The translations under genes and the position numbers were made by a program. A DNA stretch of 52,600 bases from assembly GCF_022267315.1 (NCBI RefSeq), contig NZ_JAIKLE010000043.1, positions 1 to 52,600 of the forward strand, read 5' to 3'. Shown here in pieces: positions 1 to 10,020 of this stretch. Position 1 is the stretch's first letter, and each line of letters starts with the position of its first letter. A model generated the notes under the pieces. It searched no databases and was not told where the DNA came from. It saw only the letters and a list, made by a program, of their open reading frames with translations. The DNA comes from Maribellus maritimus (GTDB lineage: Bacteria > Bacteroidota > Bacteroidia > Bacteroidales > Prolixibacteraceae).

Positions 1-330
1 AGCAGTTAAAGTGGCTGCGACTGTTACGGCATCACAGTTTTGTGTCGTGTCAGCAGGCAGCGATTCCACAAATACCGGTGAAATCGTATCCTGTATAGTT
101 ACTACCTGCGTGTGTGAAGTTTTGTTTCCGCAGTTGTCGGTAGCTGTCCACTTTCTGGTGATGGTGTAACTGTTATCACAAAGGCTATCAGAGTAGACTT
201 CACTAAAATCAATATCCACTTCAGTATCAAAATTGTCAGTGGCAGTTAAGGTTACTGCATCTGTTACAGCATCACAGCTTTGTAATGTGTTGCTCGGTGG
301 TGTTTCGGTAAAAACGGGGGGGATAGTATC
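1..330 (-). repeat. tandem HYR-like protein repeats, 80-residue period
   Basis: The motif CDAVT followed by a TLTA-type strand is encoded twice, with its Cys codon at 274-276 and again at 34-36. The spacing is 240 nt, exactly 80 codons. Between the copies the protein carries a TATDNCGNKT-type segment characteristic of HYR-like domains. The array runs out of the window at base 1, so the copy number is unknown. Confidence 0.75.
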
Positions 331-3300
331 AATTCCGGAACCGCTTACTGAAAATATAAACGGATTGTTTTCAGGAACATTATTTTCAATTTTTAAAGAA
401 GCAGAGAATGAACGAATAGTATCTGGTGTGAATGTAATTTCAAAAGTAGACGTGTCGTTTGCGACAATACTTTTTGCCGGGTACTTAGATACTGAAAAAC
501 AGAGGCTGTCGCTACCAATAATTTTGATTAAAGAAGTCCCCGTTAATTGAAGCGGACCGGTGCCGGAATTTTTTATCAAAAAAGAGAAAGTTTTTGGAGT
601 ATTGACTAAAATACTTTCGAAATTTGTTCCATTTAAAGTATTGGTTGTGTTATCTCCGTTAGTTATTTCTGTTGAATTTCCAAAAAAGCTGATTTCCGGC
701 CGGGCCGTTTTAAAACTTACATCTTCACCATATATTTTTCCGATGGTATTTTCTGCAACAATTCTATAGTGGTAGGTTTCATCGGCATCAAGCCCCGAAA
801 TTATCTCTGCAATTTCAATTTCCCCAAAACCGGAAACCGGACTTTGCAAAGCAATTATAGTATTCCCGTAACTTTCGGTTTTTCCATATTCAAAAGTGAT
901 AGATGTTGCATAACCATTGGGATTTACGGTTCCGTTTAATGTAATATTCTCGGCGGTAATATCGGTGGCCGGTTTTGTGACGGCACCCGGAATAGAACCC
1001 TCGATACCGAAAGCTCCAATTGTTGGGGGCTCGGTACGTAATACGCCACGTTGGTCATACGCCACATTGTCATCAGTGATACCAGCACCCGCAGCAAAAC
1101 TGCTGTCGGAAAGGGTCAGCGTGAATGTTGCCCCTCCGTTGTCGGTTAAAACAGAATCCAAGCCTAACTTTTGGTTGTTTAATTTTTCTGTTCCCTTTTT
1201 CCATATCGTTCCCTGGTGATAAATATTTTCGTTGGAAGACAGTGTAAATTTTGGAGAGGAAGAAGATGGATAATAATCCTGACTTCCTATAATATTGTAA
1301 CCATTGTCAGTTAACTCACCATATTTCCCATAATAGTCATCCTTTCTCCCTGTTTCAGAATAGTTATTGGCCAATATCGTGTTTTGAATAGTTAGTTCGC
1401 TGCTGGAATTATCCTGGTAAATACCGCTTCCTGAAGTTGCCTTATTCCTGCTGATGGTATTGAATGACAGTTTTCGTATTCTGTACCTGTTGTAGATTCC
1501 TCCACCCAAATTGGCTGTATTTTCAACAATGGTATTGTTGCTCGAATTTGTAATCGTACTGTTATTGTAAATTCCTCCACCATAGCCCGATGCTTCATTC
1601 TTATTTATAGTGGTGTTGTAAATATACAAATTGGAAGAATTATAAATCCCTGCTCCATAACTGGATGAATTATTACTTACTGAGCTATTGATTATATAAA
1701 GATAATCTCGGTTAAATATCCCGCCGCCTACGGAACTGGCTGTGTTTCCAACAACTTTGCAATTTTCAAGAATTAAATCACTGTTTGCATATATTCCACC
1801 ACCATTTTGTGTTGATTTGGAATTGGAAACAGTTACATTCTTAAGGGTGGTTTTACCACTATAAATATACATTGCCCCTCCGTTGTTGACTGAACCTCCC
1901 GTAATTGTCATGTTTTTTATGGTGCAGGTGGTACGAACATAGAATGCTCTCCAGGTTGACACCCCGGGTTCGGGAACAGTTATGGTTATATTTGTTCCGC
2001 TTCCTGAGCGGTTTCTTCCTTCAAAAGTAACGGCTTTTCTAAGTTCAATTTGTTCACTTAATACGATTGTGTCTTTTCCTTCCGGCAAGTTGAAACAAAT
2101 GGTTTTTGCCCCGGATCTTGCTTCCTCAATTGCCTGGTTCAACGATCCTGCTCCTGAGTTATTATTATTTGTGACGCATCGGGTTGATATTGCCGGATTA
2201 CCACTTGCTGAGTCGCAATTGTAAACCAGTTTCCCGGTGTAATGCGCTATAACATGTGCCTTGTAATTAACAGCTGTATCAAGACCTGTTACGATAAAAG
2301 TAGTATCAGCGCCATCGTACACGGCATACCATCCGGAGTTTTCAATTTGATCTCCCTGTAGGAATTGTGTGTTGGAAAGATAGCTTTTATTGTTTTCAGG
2401 GGAAGCAAATCTGGTTGTGTCGGCACTTAGGAAAACAAGAAATTGGTCGCCTTCACCCGGAGACCACGAAATACGCATGGTACTATCGGTACTTTCTGAA
2501 AAAGTTACGTTGTTTGCTGGGGGGTAAGGCGCGTAATTTCGATCGTTCTGACACTCATAGGCGCCCATATCTACACGTAATGAATTTCCCTGATAAATAC
2601 GGGGATTCCCTTTCAGGTCTGTTTCAGGCAGGTTCAAACCGGTGGTGTCGGGCGTGCCGGTATCAACACACCACGAATATTTTGTCGGGTTTAAATCGTC
2701 GTTATCTGCATCTGTCCAGAAAGGATCTTTGTCTATGTTGTTGCCGTCATCGGTACCATAATCAGAGTCCCAGTTATCGCTACCTCCGCTTCCTTCTATG
2801 TTGCTATACGATACACTGAATTCATTCGAATTGTTTTTGTAAATATCACGCCCTGAGGTTGATGAAAAAGAGTTTGCATAGAAAATGGAATTTATAATTG
2901 TGGTATTGTAGCTATCAAGCGTACTATTACCTGAAAAGTTATTGTAAAATGTACTGTTAATAATTTTTAAATTGGAATTTGAACCAATGCTATAAACAGC
3001 ACTCGCTTTATAAGCTTTGTTTTCTGTAAAAAGGCAATTTCGCATTACCATTTTAGCAGAGTCAGAATATTCCGAAATATTGGCAACAGCCCCGCCATAG
3101 TATTTGTAGCTAGTTGTGGTTGTGCTATTTTGAATGAAAATGCAGTTTTCCAACACCATTTTGGTAGCAGTAATATCCCTTCGTCTTGTATTGTATTGAC
3201 AAACAGCCCCTCCTTGTTCTGCTGTATTTTCTTTGAACGTGCAGTTTCTTATTATAAAAGTACCGCTTCCATTGTATTTGTATATTCCACCGCCACCATA

Positions 3301-6300
3301 ATCATTAGAATAGTTGTTTACACCGGAACGAATAGTAAACCCATCTATAGTACAGGCAGAGATATTGTTCATATATACGACAGATCGCGTTCCTCCTGTA
3401 AGAATAACCTGATGCTCGTCCCAATCTCTCTGTTTTGGGACAGTTTCTGTTCCTTCAAAACCCCCAAGCAGTGTTATTCCGTCGCTAAGAGAAAAATTCC
3501 TGTAAGTAGCAGTGCCGTCCGGTGAATAAGTCCCCTCTGCCACCCAAATGGTATCGCCGGGCACTACATAAGTTAAAGCGATGGTAAGACTTGTAAAAGC
3601 ATTAATCCACGATTTGCCATTAGCAGCTCCCCCCGCATCATGTTTTACGTAAAAACGGCTGTCTCTGGGAATATTTACATATCCCTGCCATGCCAAAAAC
3701 GGATATTCGTCATTTTCAGTTTTGTTAATTCCCCAATAATCATTGTTGCCATTAGCTGTTTCATTTAAAAAGTCCCATCCGGCGCGGAGGTAGATTGCCG
3801 ACTCTTGCATTTCGTCTGTTGTTTTGCCTGTAGCACTTCCTCCATCATAGCTTTTACCTGAAGTTGTTTTGTCGAAAAAACAATTATATTGTTCTCCGTA
3901 GAAGCCACTACTTCCGATAAACCCCTGGGTTGTTGAATTATAACTATTGCTACCTAATACATAACCTACGGAATAACAGTTGTACAATGTGTCTGTAGAA
4001 CCAGATCCGCAAAAGCCGCCAATATAAGCATTGTTGTAGGAGGTTCCTGAATTTAGATTTCCGGTGGCATAACAGTTTTTTGCTAGGTTCCCGCTATTCA
4101 TCCGGCCGACAAATCCGCCTGCATAGCTTAATTTCGTTTCATCTGTAATAATATCTCCAGATGCAAAGCAGAAAGAAATATTACAATCTTTGCTATAACC
4201 GATAAATCCTCCCGACGTAGATGACGATGGTCGAATGTTTCCGGTTGCGGAACTATTGGTAATTTTTCCTTCTAAAACATGTCCAATAAGTCCTCCTATA
4301 TAACTATAACCTGAAACAATTGCAGATGAATGGCAATCGTGTATTGTATCAGCTGTGCTATAGCCAATCAACCCTCCGGCACCTTCACTATAATAACTGC
4401 GCGATACGTTCTCAATATATCCGTTAGTGGAGCATCGATTATAAGCAGAGTTAACGGAATACCCTGCCACCCCGCCGGATGTACAATTGTTGTTGATACT
4501 GTCGTTTGATATAACAATATCGGTAAAAGTACTTGCATTGGCATATCCGGTTAAGCCCCCTGAATAAACCTCAACATTAATTATGGTCAGGCTATCCAGG
4601 CGGATGTTGTAAACTTTAGCGGAATCAGTATAAGAAAAAAGCCCTGCATATTGTGTTGGATTACTCTCAATAGTAAGATTACTTATTGTAAAACCGTTGC
4701 CATCGTATGTTCCTTTAAACGGGTTATTATTACCACCAATGGGCAGCCAGTTAGGGTAAACACTCAGATCGATATCAGCAACCTGGCGATAGTGAGCCTT
4801 CAAGTCGTTGCGCACATTGTAAAGTTGAAGGGGGGTAGCAATCAGGTAGGGGTTACCTTTGGAGCCATCGCCACCAGCAAAGAGAAGCGTGTCCGCAGAA
4901 TTGGTGGATCCCTCAAACTGAAGAAAGGGATAGCCGTTGTTTTCGTCTCCGTTTATTCCCCATATAGAATCAAAGTTCCATTTGTAACTTAGGAACGTAG
5001 ATTTTGTAGTCATAAATTTGGTACTGAGGCCAATGCCCTGAACGACTTCGGTGTTGTTACCTAATTCGGTGTCCCAAAAACAAGCTGTTAAACTATCAGA
5101 AGAATTATATCCATAAAAATTTCCTGTCGCAACAGACATGGCTGCGTAACAATTAGTCAGAGAGGATTTACTTCCAGCATTAAATCCATAGGAGTTTCTG
5201 TCGCTGTCTTCGGTAAAACTGCCGGTCACATAACAATTACTGACGGCTGAGTTATTTAAACTACCACAAAAACCTACCCCATCTTTGGAAGAACTGGTTA
5301 TTTCAGCCTTAACACAACTTTCGTTTATATTTGAGTAATATAACGAATAAGCGAAACCCGCTGCATACCTTGAGATAACCGTTCCTTTAAACGATGTTTG
5401 TTTTACATTGAGGTATCTCGCAGAAGAAATTACTCCACCGGTATAGGAGTACGGATAAAAAGTATTATTTACTGTTCCGGCTATATTACAATTGGATATT
5501 TCGGCATACTGTCCATTTGTTCCCAGCACGTATCCTGCCAATCCTCCTGTGTAAAGGCTATTACTTGATTGGTAATGACTGGACATATCAATCTCAATAT
5601 TGGTGAGTTTAATGTTTTTTAAAGTGGCAGCCCCTGCATACCCAAACAGCCCAAAATATTCGGTTTGTCTGTCATCGCTAACGCTAATCATTAAACTATC
5701 GATTGTATATCCGTTTCCGTTGTAAGTCCCGTTAAAAATATAGTCTTCGTTACCAATGGGCAGCCAACCGCCTTCCTGGTTAAAAGGAAAAACATTAAGA
5801 TTGATGTCGGCGGTTTGGATAAAATGGGCATCGGGATAATGATATACATTATGCAATTGCTGTGCCGTTGCCACTTGATAAGGATTTGCCACAGAACCAT
5901 CACCCCCGGCAAAATATTCAGTCGGTGTTTTTACATCTTGTTGCCATGAGAGGTAAGGATAGCCGTTGTTGTTTTTGTTGATGGTCCAGGTGGCATTTCC
6001 GGTGTCGTCAATATCCCAGTTGGAATAAGTGTCAACCATTTTCATTTCAGGTGAGCTTTTCCCTGCCAAAACCGAAAATGTGAGGGCTTCATCGTAATAA
6101 TAGTTAATTCTTGTATTCTGATTAAATGAATATGTGCCCGTTAAATATGTTTTTGTTCCCCCAAAAAGATTTGAATAGCAATTCTCAAAAGTATTATCAT
6201 GTGCGGCAGAGGATGCCGGGCTTACCAATCCGCCGGTCAAACATACCCCCGTGGCATAACAATCAACCACAGTGTTATCATCCATATAACCAGCCAATCC

Positions 6301-8487
6301 TCCGTAAGATGCTGAACTGTTAGAAGATACTCTGGCATAACATGCTCTAATGGCAGAACTTCTGATCTGGCCAAATAACCCGCCGGTATATTCACTATCG
6401 GAATTTAAAATTACATTGGCCGAACTTTGAAAAACTCCCTCGTATTTGGAATAGTAATAGCCTGCCAATCCACCGGTATATTTTTCCCCGGTTAACTCAC
6501 CTGATACCTGACAATTTGTAATATCCACTCCATCGGCACGTCCGCATAATATTCCCACATATTGATACCCTGTAACTTTACACCCGGTTACTTTTAAGTT
6601 TTTAAGTATTCCTGTATCATCTCCGATAAAATAGTAATTTCCGAAGAGACCGATATTATTCTCGTTGGGGCGGTTAATAAATAAGCTGTCAATTGAGTAT
6701 CCCTGTCCGTTGTATGAACCACAAAATTTGTCGTTTGAATCTCCGATTGGTTCCCATCCTTTTCCACTATTCCATGAATTTGTTGATGAAGCATCTATGT
6801 TGGCAGTTTGGATATAATTGGCATTCAAAAATTTCCGCACATTGTTTAAATGCCACAGATTTTGTACTTGGTACGGATTTTCTTCGGAACCATTGCCCCC
6901 GGCAAAAAAAGCTCTCCCGGTGTTAAAAGTAAAGGGGTTTTCTGAGGTGGTTGTTTTCAGATATACTTCGTTTCCCGGTTCCCCCATGTATTCGAATGCC
7001 TGTATTGTGTAACCGGTATTTTTTTTTAAGCCTGCAATTGTTACATCCACATCTATGCCGTTGTAAATGCAAAACCATCCATCGCCCAATTGGGTGCCGT
7101 TGCGAAAATCTGTATCTCCCGTATAAGTTGTATTATCATCGGGGATGATGTTTCCTGATGATGTTTCTTTCATAAAAACAACTACCTTTTCCCCATCACC
7201 CCTGAGCAGGTTAATCGTAAAAATTAAACTATCATCGGTTTCAACCGAAATTCCGGTCTGAATTTCCGGTGCCGTTTGCAGGTCTTCCGTATAACTTAAA
7301 AATGGGTAGCCGTTATTTGTTTCACTGTCCATTTCCCAGTAATCGTTGCTTCCATTGGCTGTTTCGCCGGCAAAGTCCCATCCTGCATCTGTAAAATTCG
7401 ACTTTGTTTTCATCTCTGTTGTTGTCAGGGCTATAACCCCAGTAGTAACTCCTCCGCCAATCCCCGTGCTCCATCCTACCATATTTCTGTCGTAAAAGTT
7501 ATTGCTTACCAGGGTAGAATAATTTTCGTAAATAAAACCATATTTGTCAGATGTGTAAGTATAAGTTAACCTCCCCGAACAGTAACAATTTGCAACACTG
7601 CTACCTGCCCCATTATAGCCAATAAAACTACTAACAGCCCTCACATTGCTTCCAGAGATTTTTCCTGTCGAATAACAGTTGGTTATAACATTATTCTTGG
7701 CATAAGCAATAAAACCCCCTCCATAGGACCTATGTGATGTACCTACTTCAGATGTGCTGTAACAGTTGTCAATAGTACTGGATGAAACGGATCCTGCAAA
7801 TCCCCCCAAATACATCGTACCCCTGGAGGAAGGGGAAACTTTCCCTTTACTATGGCATCTTATTAATGTTGAAGATGTTATTGATGAGGCCAATCCTCCT
7901 AAATAGACACTACTACTGGATGATTCATTTGAACTGTTGAAGTTACATTCGCTGTAACAATTCACCAATGATGAATTATAGATTGTCCCTAGTAATCCTC
8001 CCCCACTGCTGCCTAATATTGAACCTGTAGAATAGCATTTATAAACATGGCATCCGGTTATCTGTGAAGCTAAAGAGCCACATGCTCTTCCTTCAATATC
8101 CACATTTGTCAGTCCAATCCGGCTGAATGATGCATTTTCTGCCTGGCCAAATAAACCACTGTAGTAGGTTTGATTACTTATGCTTAAGTTATTGATGGTA
8201 TAATCCTGTCCGTCGTATGTCCCCGTAAAATACCGGTCGGAATTGCCGATTGGGGTAAAGCCATTTGTCCAATTTTGGGTAGAAGAGGCATCGATATTTG
8301 AATTTTGTATATAGTTTTTGTCCCACTGGTCATAATTTTGTGAAATCCAGTACAGGTTTTCCAGCGACGCAATCTGGTAAGGATTGTTCGTTGAACCGTC
8401 TCCTAACGGCGCTATTGCTGTTTGGGCAAAAGTATTACATTGAATAATCAAAAAGAAAACGATGAATTGGAGATAGTATAATTTCAT
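1..8487 (-). CDS. giant secreted surface protein with GLUG, beta-helix and HYR-like repeats (3' end beyond window)
   Basis: I read the minus frame line by line from the ATG at 8487 to base 1 and found no stop, giving at least 2829 residues; the C-terminus lies outside the window. It opens with a Sec signal peptide (MKLYYLQFIVFFLIIQCNTFAQ). Four GLUG blocks follow, starting near nt 8412, 6903, 5912 and 4880. Each opens with a G(D/N)GS..NPYQ-type motif, carries many NCYSTG-like units and closes with NNGYPFL or similar. A fibronectin-like module sits between blocks 1 and 2. Then come a right-handed beta-helix (about 3640-2530), a second fibronectin-like module, a second beta-helix (about 2160-1330), another fibronectin-like domain (about 1000-720), an Ig/Hydin-like domain (about 700-330) and at least two HYR-like repeats. 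In Bacteroidota such proteins are usually exported by the type IX system and act as adhesins. The sorting domain is not visible, so the export route is inferred. Confidence 0.9.
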   Translation of the reverse strand, partial: MKLYYLQFIVFFLIIQCNTFAQTAIAPLGDGSTNNPYQIASLENLYWISQNYDQWDKNYIQNSNIDASSTQNWTNGFTPIGNSDRYFTGTYDGQDYTINNLSISNQTYYSGLFGQAENASFSRIGLTNVDIEGRACGSLASQITGCHVYKCYSTGSILGSSGGGLLGTIYNSSLVNCYSECNFNSSNESSSSSVYLGGLASSITSSTLIRCHSKGKVSPSSRGTMYLGGFAGSVSSSTIDNCYSTSEVGTSHRSYGGGFIAYAKNNVITNCYSTGKISGSNVRAVSSFIGYNGAGSSVANCYCSGRLTYTYTSDKYGFIYENYSTLVSNNFYDRNMVGWSTGIGGGVTTGVIALTTTEMKTKSNFTDAGWDFAGETANGSNDYWEMDSETNNGYPFLSYTEDLQTAPEIQTGISVETDDSLIFTINLLRGDGEKVVVFMKETSSGNIIPDDNTTYTGDTDFRNGTQLGDGWFCIYNGIDVDVTIAGLKKNTGYTIQAFEYMGEPGNEVYLKTTTSENPFTFNTGRAFFAGGNGSEENPYQVQNLWHLNNVRKFLNANYIQTANIDASSTNSWNSGKGWEPIGDSNDKFCGSYNGQGYSIDSLFINRPNENNIGLFGNYYFIGDDTGILKNLKVTGCKVTGYQYVGILCGRADGVDITNCQVSGELTGEKYTGGLAGYYYSKYEGVFQSSANVILNSDSEYTGGLFGQIRSSAIRACYARVSSNSSASYGGLAGYMDDNTVVDCYATGVCLTGGLVSPASSAAHDNTFENCYSNLFGGTKTYLTGTYSFNQNTRINYYYDEALTFSVLAGKSSPEMKMVDTYSNWDIDDTGNATWTINKNNNGYPYLSWQQDVKTPTEYFAGGDGSVANPYQVATAQQLHNVYHYPDAHFIQTADINLNVFPFNQEGGWLPIGNEDYIFNGTYNGNGYTIDSLMISVSDDRQTEYFGLFGYAGAATLKNIKLTNIEIDMSSHYQSSNSLYTGGLAGYVLGTNGQYAEISNCNIAGTVNNTFYPYSYTGGVISSARYLNVKQTSFKGTVISRYAAGFAYSLYYSNINESCVKAEITSSSKDGVGFCGSLNNSAVSNCYVTGSFTEDSDRNSYGFNAGSKSSLTNCYAAMSVATGNFYGYNSSDSLTACFWDTELGNNTEVVQGIGLSTKFMTTKSTFLSYKWNFDSIWGINGDENNGYPFLQFEGSTNSADTLLFAGGDGSKGNPYLIATPLQLYNVRNDLKAHYRQVADIDLSVYPNWLPIGGNNNPFKGTYDGNGFTISNLTIESNPTQYAGLFSYTDSAKVYNIRLDSLTIINVEVYSGGLTGYANASTFTDIVISNDSINNNCTSGGVAGYSVNSAYNRCSTNGYIENVSRSYYSEGAGGLIGYSTADTIHDCHSSAIVSGYSYIGGLIGHVLEGKITNSSATGNIRPSSSTSGGFIGYSKDCNISFCFASGDIITDETKLSYAGGFVGRMNSGNLAKNCYATGNLNSGTSYNNAYIGGFCGSGSTDTLYNCYSVGYVLGSNSYNSTTQGFIGSSGFYGEQYNCFFDKTTSGKSYDGGSATGKTTDEMQESAIYLRAGWDFLNETANGNNDYWGINKTENDEYPFLAWQGYVNIPRDSRFYVKHDAGGAANGKSWINAFTSLTIALTYVVPGDTIWVAEGTYSPDGTATYRNFSLSDGITLLGGFEGTETVPKQRDWDEHQVILTGGTRSVVYMNNISACTIDGFTIRSGVNNYSNDYGGGGIYKYNGSGTFIIRNCTFKENTAEQGGAVCQYNTRRRDITATKMVLENCIFIQNSTTTTSYKYYGGAVANISEYSDSAKMVMRNCLFTENKAYKASAVYSIGSNSNLKIINSTFYNNFSGNSTLDSYNTTIINSIFYANSFSSTSGRDIYKNNSNEFSVSYSNIEGSGGSDNWDSDYGTDDGNNIDKDPFWTDADNDDLNPTKYSWCVDTGTPDTTGLNLPETDLKGNPRIYQGNSLRVDMGAYECQNDRNYAPYPPANNVTFSESTDSTMRISWSPGEGDQFLVFLSADTTRFASPENNKSYLSNTQFLQGDQIENSGWYAVYDGADTTFIVTGLDTAVNYKAHVIAHYTGKLVYNCDSASGNPAISTRCVTNNNNSGAGSLNQAIEEARSGAKTICFNLPEGKDTIVLSEQIELRKAVTFEGRNRSGSGTNITITVPEPGVSTWRAFYVRTTCTIKNMTITGGSVNNGGAMYIYSGKTTLKNVTVSNSKSTQNGGGIYANSDLILENCKVVGNTASSVGGGIFNRDYLYIINSSVSNNSSSYGAGIYNSSNLYIYNTTINKNEASGYGGGIYNNSTITNSSNNTIVENTANLGGGIYNRYRIRKLSFNTISRNKATSGSGIYQDNSSSELTIQNTILANNYSETGRKDDYYGKYGELTDNGYNIIGSQDYYPSSSSPKFTLSSNENIYHQGTIWKKGTEKLNNQKLGLDSVLTDNGGATFTLTLSDSSFAAGAGITDDNVAYDQRGVLRTEPPTIGAFGIEGSIPGAVTKPATDITAENITLNGTVNPNGYATSITFEYGKTESYGNTIIALQSPVSGFGEIEIAEIISGLDADETYHYRIVAENTIGKIYGEDVSFKTARPEISFFGNSTEITNGDNTTNTLNGTNFESILVNTPKTFSFLIKNSGTGPLQLTGTSLIKIIGSDSLCFSVSKYPAKSIVANDTSTFEITFTPDTIRSFSASLKIENNVPENNPFIFSVSGSGIDTIPPVFTETPPSNTLQSCDAVTDAVTLTATDNFDTEVDIDFSEVYSDSLCDNSYTITRKWTATDNCGNKTSHTQVVTIQDTISPVFVESLPADTTQNCDAVTVAATLTA
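3700..8412 (-). repeat. four GLUG-type repeat blocks within the giant protein
   Basis: Blocks begin near 8412, 6903, 5912 and 4880 on the minus strand. Each begins with a G(D/N)GS-x-x-NPYQ-like element, then a strand of the kind PIGN...GTYDGNGYTI, then multiple short GG(L/F)-NCYSTG units, and ends with a W-x-I-x(4-5)-NNGYPFL-type closing motif. Block lengths are about 330-390 residues. The GLUG family is known from bacterial surface adhesins; ligand binding here is unknown. Confidence 0.75.
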
Positions 8488-8623
8488 TATTCCGATTTTG
8501 GTTTTGTAGACTATAAAAAAGGTTTGCTTTTAACAGAATTAAAGATGAAACAAGCTAGAATTGTATGCAAATTTTGTGTGTCTCACTAAATATTTAAACA
8601 TGTCTCAATAATCGTAGCTGGTA

Positions 8624-8690
8624 TTTAAAATTGTTGATTATCATGGTTTTATGTGGTGGCGGTGGGTGTTGTCTTTAAAATTGTTGATTA
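8624..8690. repeat. 17-bp direct repeat, two copies, possible operator
   Basis: The sequence TTTAAAATTGTTGATTA occurs at 8624-8640 and again at 8674-8690, exactly 50 bp start to start, in the divergent region between the giant surface-protein gene and the AraC-type regulator. Two identical sites about five helical turns apart resemble a regulator binding arrangement. That role is inference. Confidence 0.5.
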
Positions 8691-8778
8691 CTTAAGTAAA
8701 ACCTTTTTATTTTTATGTAGAGTTCTATGAACAAATTTTACATTTTTGTTAGCACACTAAAAAGCAAGATAAATTAGA

Positions 8779-9936
8779 ATGAATTCCGTAGTTGCTGTTT
8801 TTTTTATGATTTTGCTGGTACTGTATTTCTCTTTTACGGTACTTCTTTTTACGGTTGGCAGAATACAAAAAAAGAAAGGGCTGTTTTATTTATACTTATC
8901 TTTTTTTTTCCGGGGATTACTTTCTGTCGGTCCGGCTCTACTTATGTTTCATGCCGATATATCGTGGACCGCATATTTGACAGGGCCTTTGCGTGTATCT
9001 TTAATACCGCTTACATATTTATATCTTGAAAAATTGTCGGAACAAGATAAAAGGATTGGAAAAAAAGACTTATGGCATTTTATCCCTTTATTTGTAAATA
9101 TTGTTCTCGCATTGATTTTGGTTCCCGGGCATGCTTCTGATATTGTAGGACAGAGTGATGAGACCTTAAAATCTTCTGTTCGGATGATATGGGAAGATAG
9201 TCCCCGCCATAATATTTTGGCCGTTACATGTCGTGTCTTTTTGTTTTTACAAGCTTTTATCTATCCTTTTTTAATTTACAGATTATATAAAAGTTACATA
9301 AAAACGATTAAAAAGAATTCTTCGTTACTGAAGAACACAAATGCTGTATGGATTAGATGGGTGGTATTCATGATGCCTTTCGAAGTTTTTTTTGAAGGAT
9401 TTGGCTTGTTGGGAATTTATAGCTCGTCTATCGTACTCGTACTGTTTTATATTTTTCTCATTTTTTATGCATTTTTCTTTTTTATCCATGCACTGCAGCA
9501 AGGCGAGTTATCTACTTCTTTTTCTCAGCAAGGGAGTAGTGTTATGGATAAAGGTGATATCCAATTTGTTAAGACTTCAGCAAAAGAGGACGAATTCAAT
9601 GAAATTTTAGAAAAATTTTTGGAAAACGAGTTTTATTTAAACCCGGAACTTTCGTTCAAGGATTTGGCCGATAGCCTGAATATTTCAAAAAATAAACTCT
9701 CTCAAATTATAAGAGAACAAGGTTCTGAAAATTTTTACATGTTTGTAAACTATTTTCGAATAGAAAGAAGTAAGCAGCTGTTGACAGAACTTCCTGACAA
9801 TTATGTTATAGAATCAGTCATTTCTAAATCAGGATTTAAAGCCCGTTCCACATTTTACCGTGTTTTTAAAGAGATTGCCGGGGAGACACCTACAAATTAT
9901 CTGGAAAAGGTTAATAAGAAAACACAGCGTAGATAA
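8779..9936 (+). CDS. membrane-anchored AraC-family transcriptional regulator
   Basis: The 385-residue protein has an N-terminal half (about residues 1-235) made of some seven hydrophobic helices separated by short charged loops. A linker follows, then a C-terminal AraC-type double helix-turn-helix (about 285-380) with the characteristic FKDLADSLNISKNKLSQIIR first helix pair and a second HTH around SGFKARSTFYRVFKEIAG. It is probably a membrane sensor that acts directly on DNA; its signal is unknown. The start ATG at 8779 directly precedes the first membrane helix. The gene diverges from the giant surface-protein gene, whose upstream region holds a 17-bp direct repeat, so control of that gene is a reasonable guess. 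The sequence does not prove it. Confidence 0.88.
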   Translation: MNSVVAVFFMILLVLYFSFTVLLFTVGRIQKKKGLFYLYLSFFFRGLLSVGPALLMFHADISWTAYLTGPLRVSLIPLTYLYLEKLSEQDKRIGKKDLWHFIPLFVNIVLALILVPGHASDIVGQSDETLKSSVRMIWEDSPRHNILAVTCRVFLFLQAFIYPFLIYRLYKSYIKTIKKNSSLLKNTNAVWIRWVVFMMPFEVFFEGFGLLGIYSSSIVLVLFYIFLIFYAFFFFIHALQQGELSTSFSQQGSSVMDKGDIQFVKTSAKEDEFNEILEKFLENEFYLNPELSFKDLADSLNISKNKLSQIIREQGSENFYMFVNYFRIERSKQLLTELPDNYVIESVISKSGFKARSTFYRVFKEIAGETPTNYLEKVNKKTQRR

Positions 9937-10020
9937 TATTTTAAACTCTTATTTTTATTGAGGAATTGTTTTTTTAACAATGTAGATTTCAAAAATTTTT
10001 ACCGGAGAATATTTAAAGGC

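Noticed and set aside
233..8372. Short plus- and minus-strand open frames within the first 8.4 kb
   Set aside because: All are in frames other than the continuous minus-strand frame, which encodes clear GLUG, beta-helix and HYR-like sequence from 8487 to 1; they are shadows.
9958..10020. Upstream TTG start for DNA polymerase IV
   Set aside because: The added 21 residues do not match the family; the TTG at 10021 gives the normal length.
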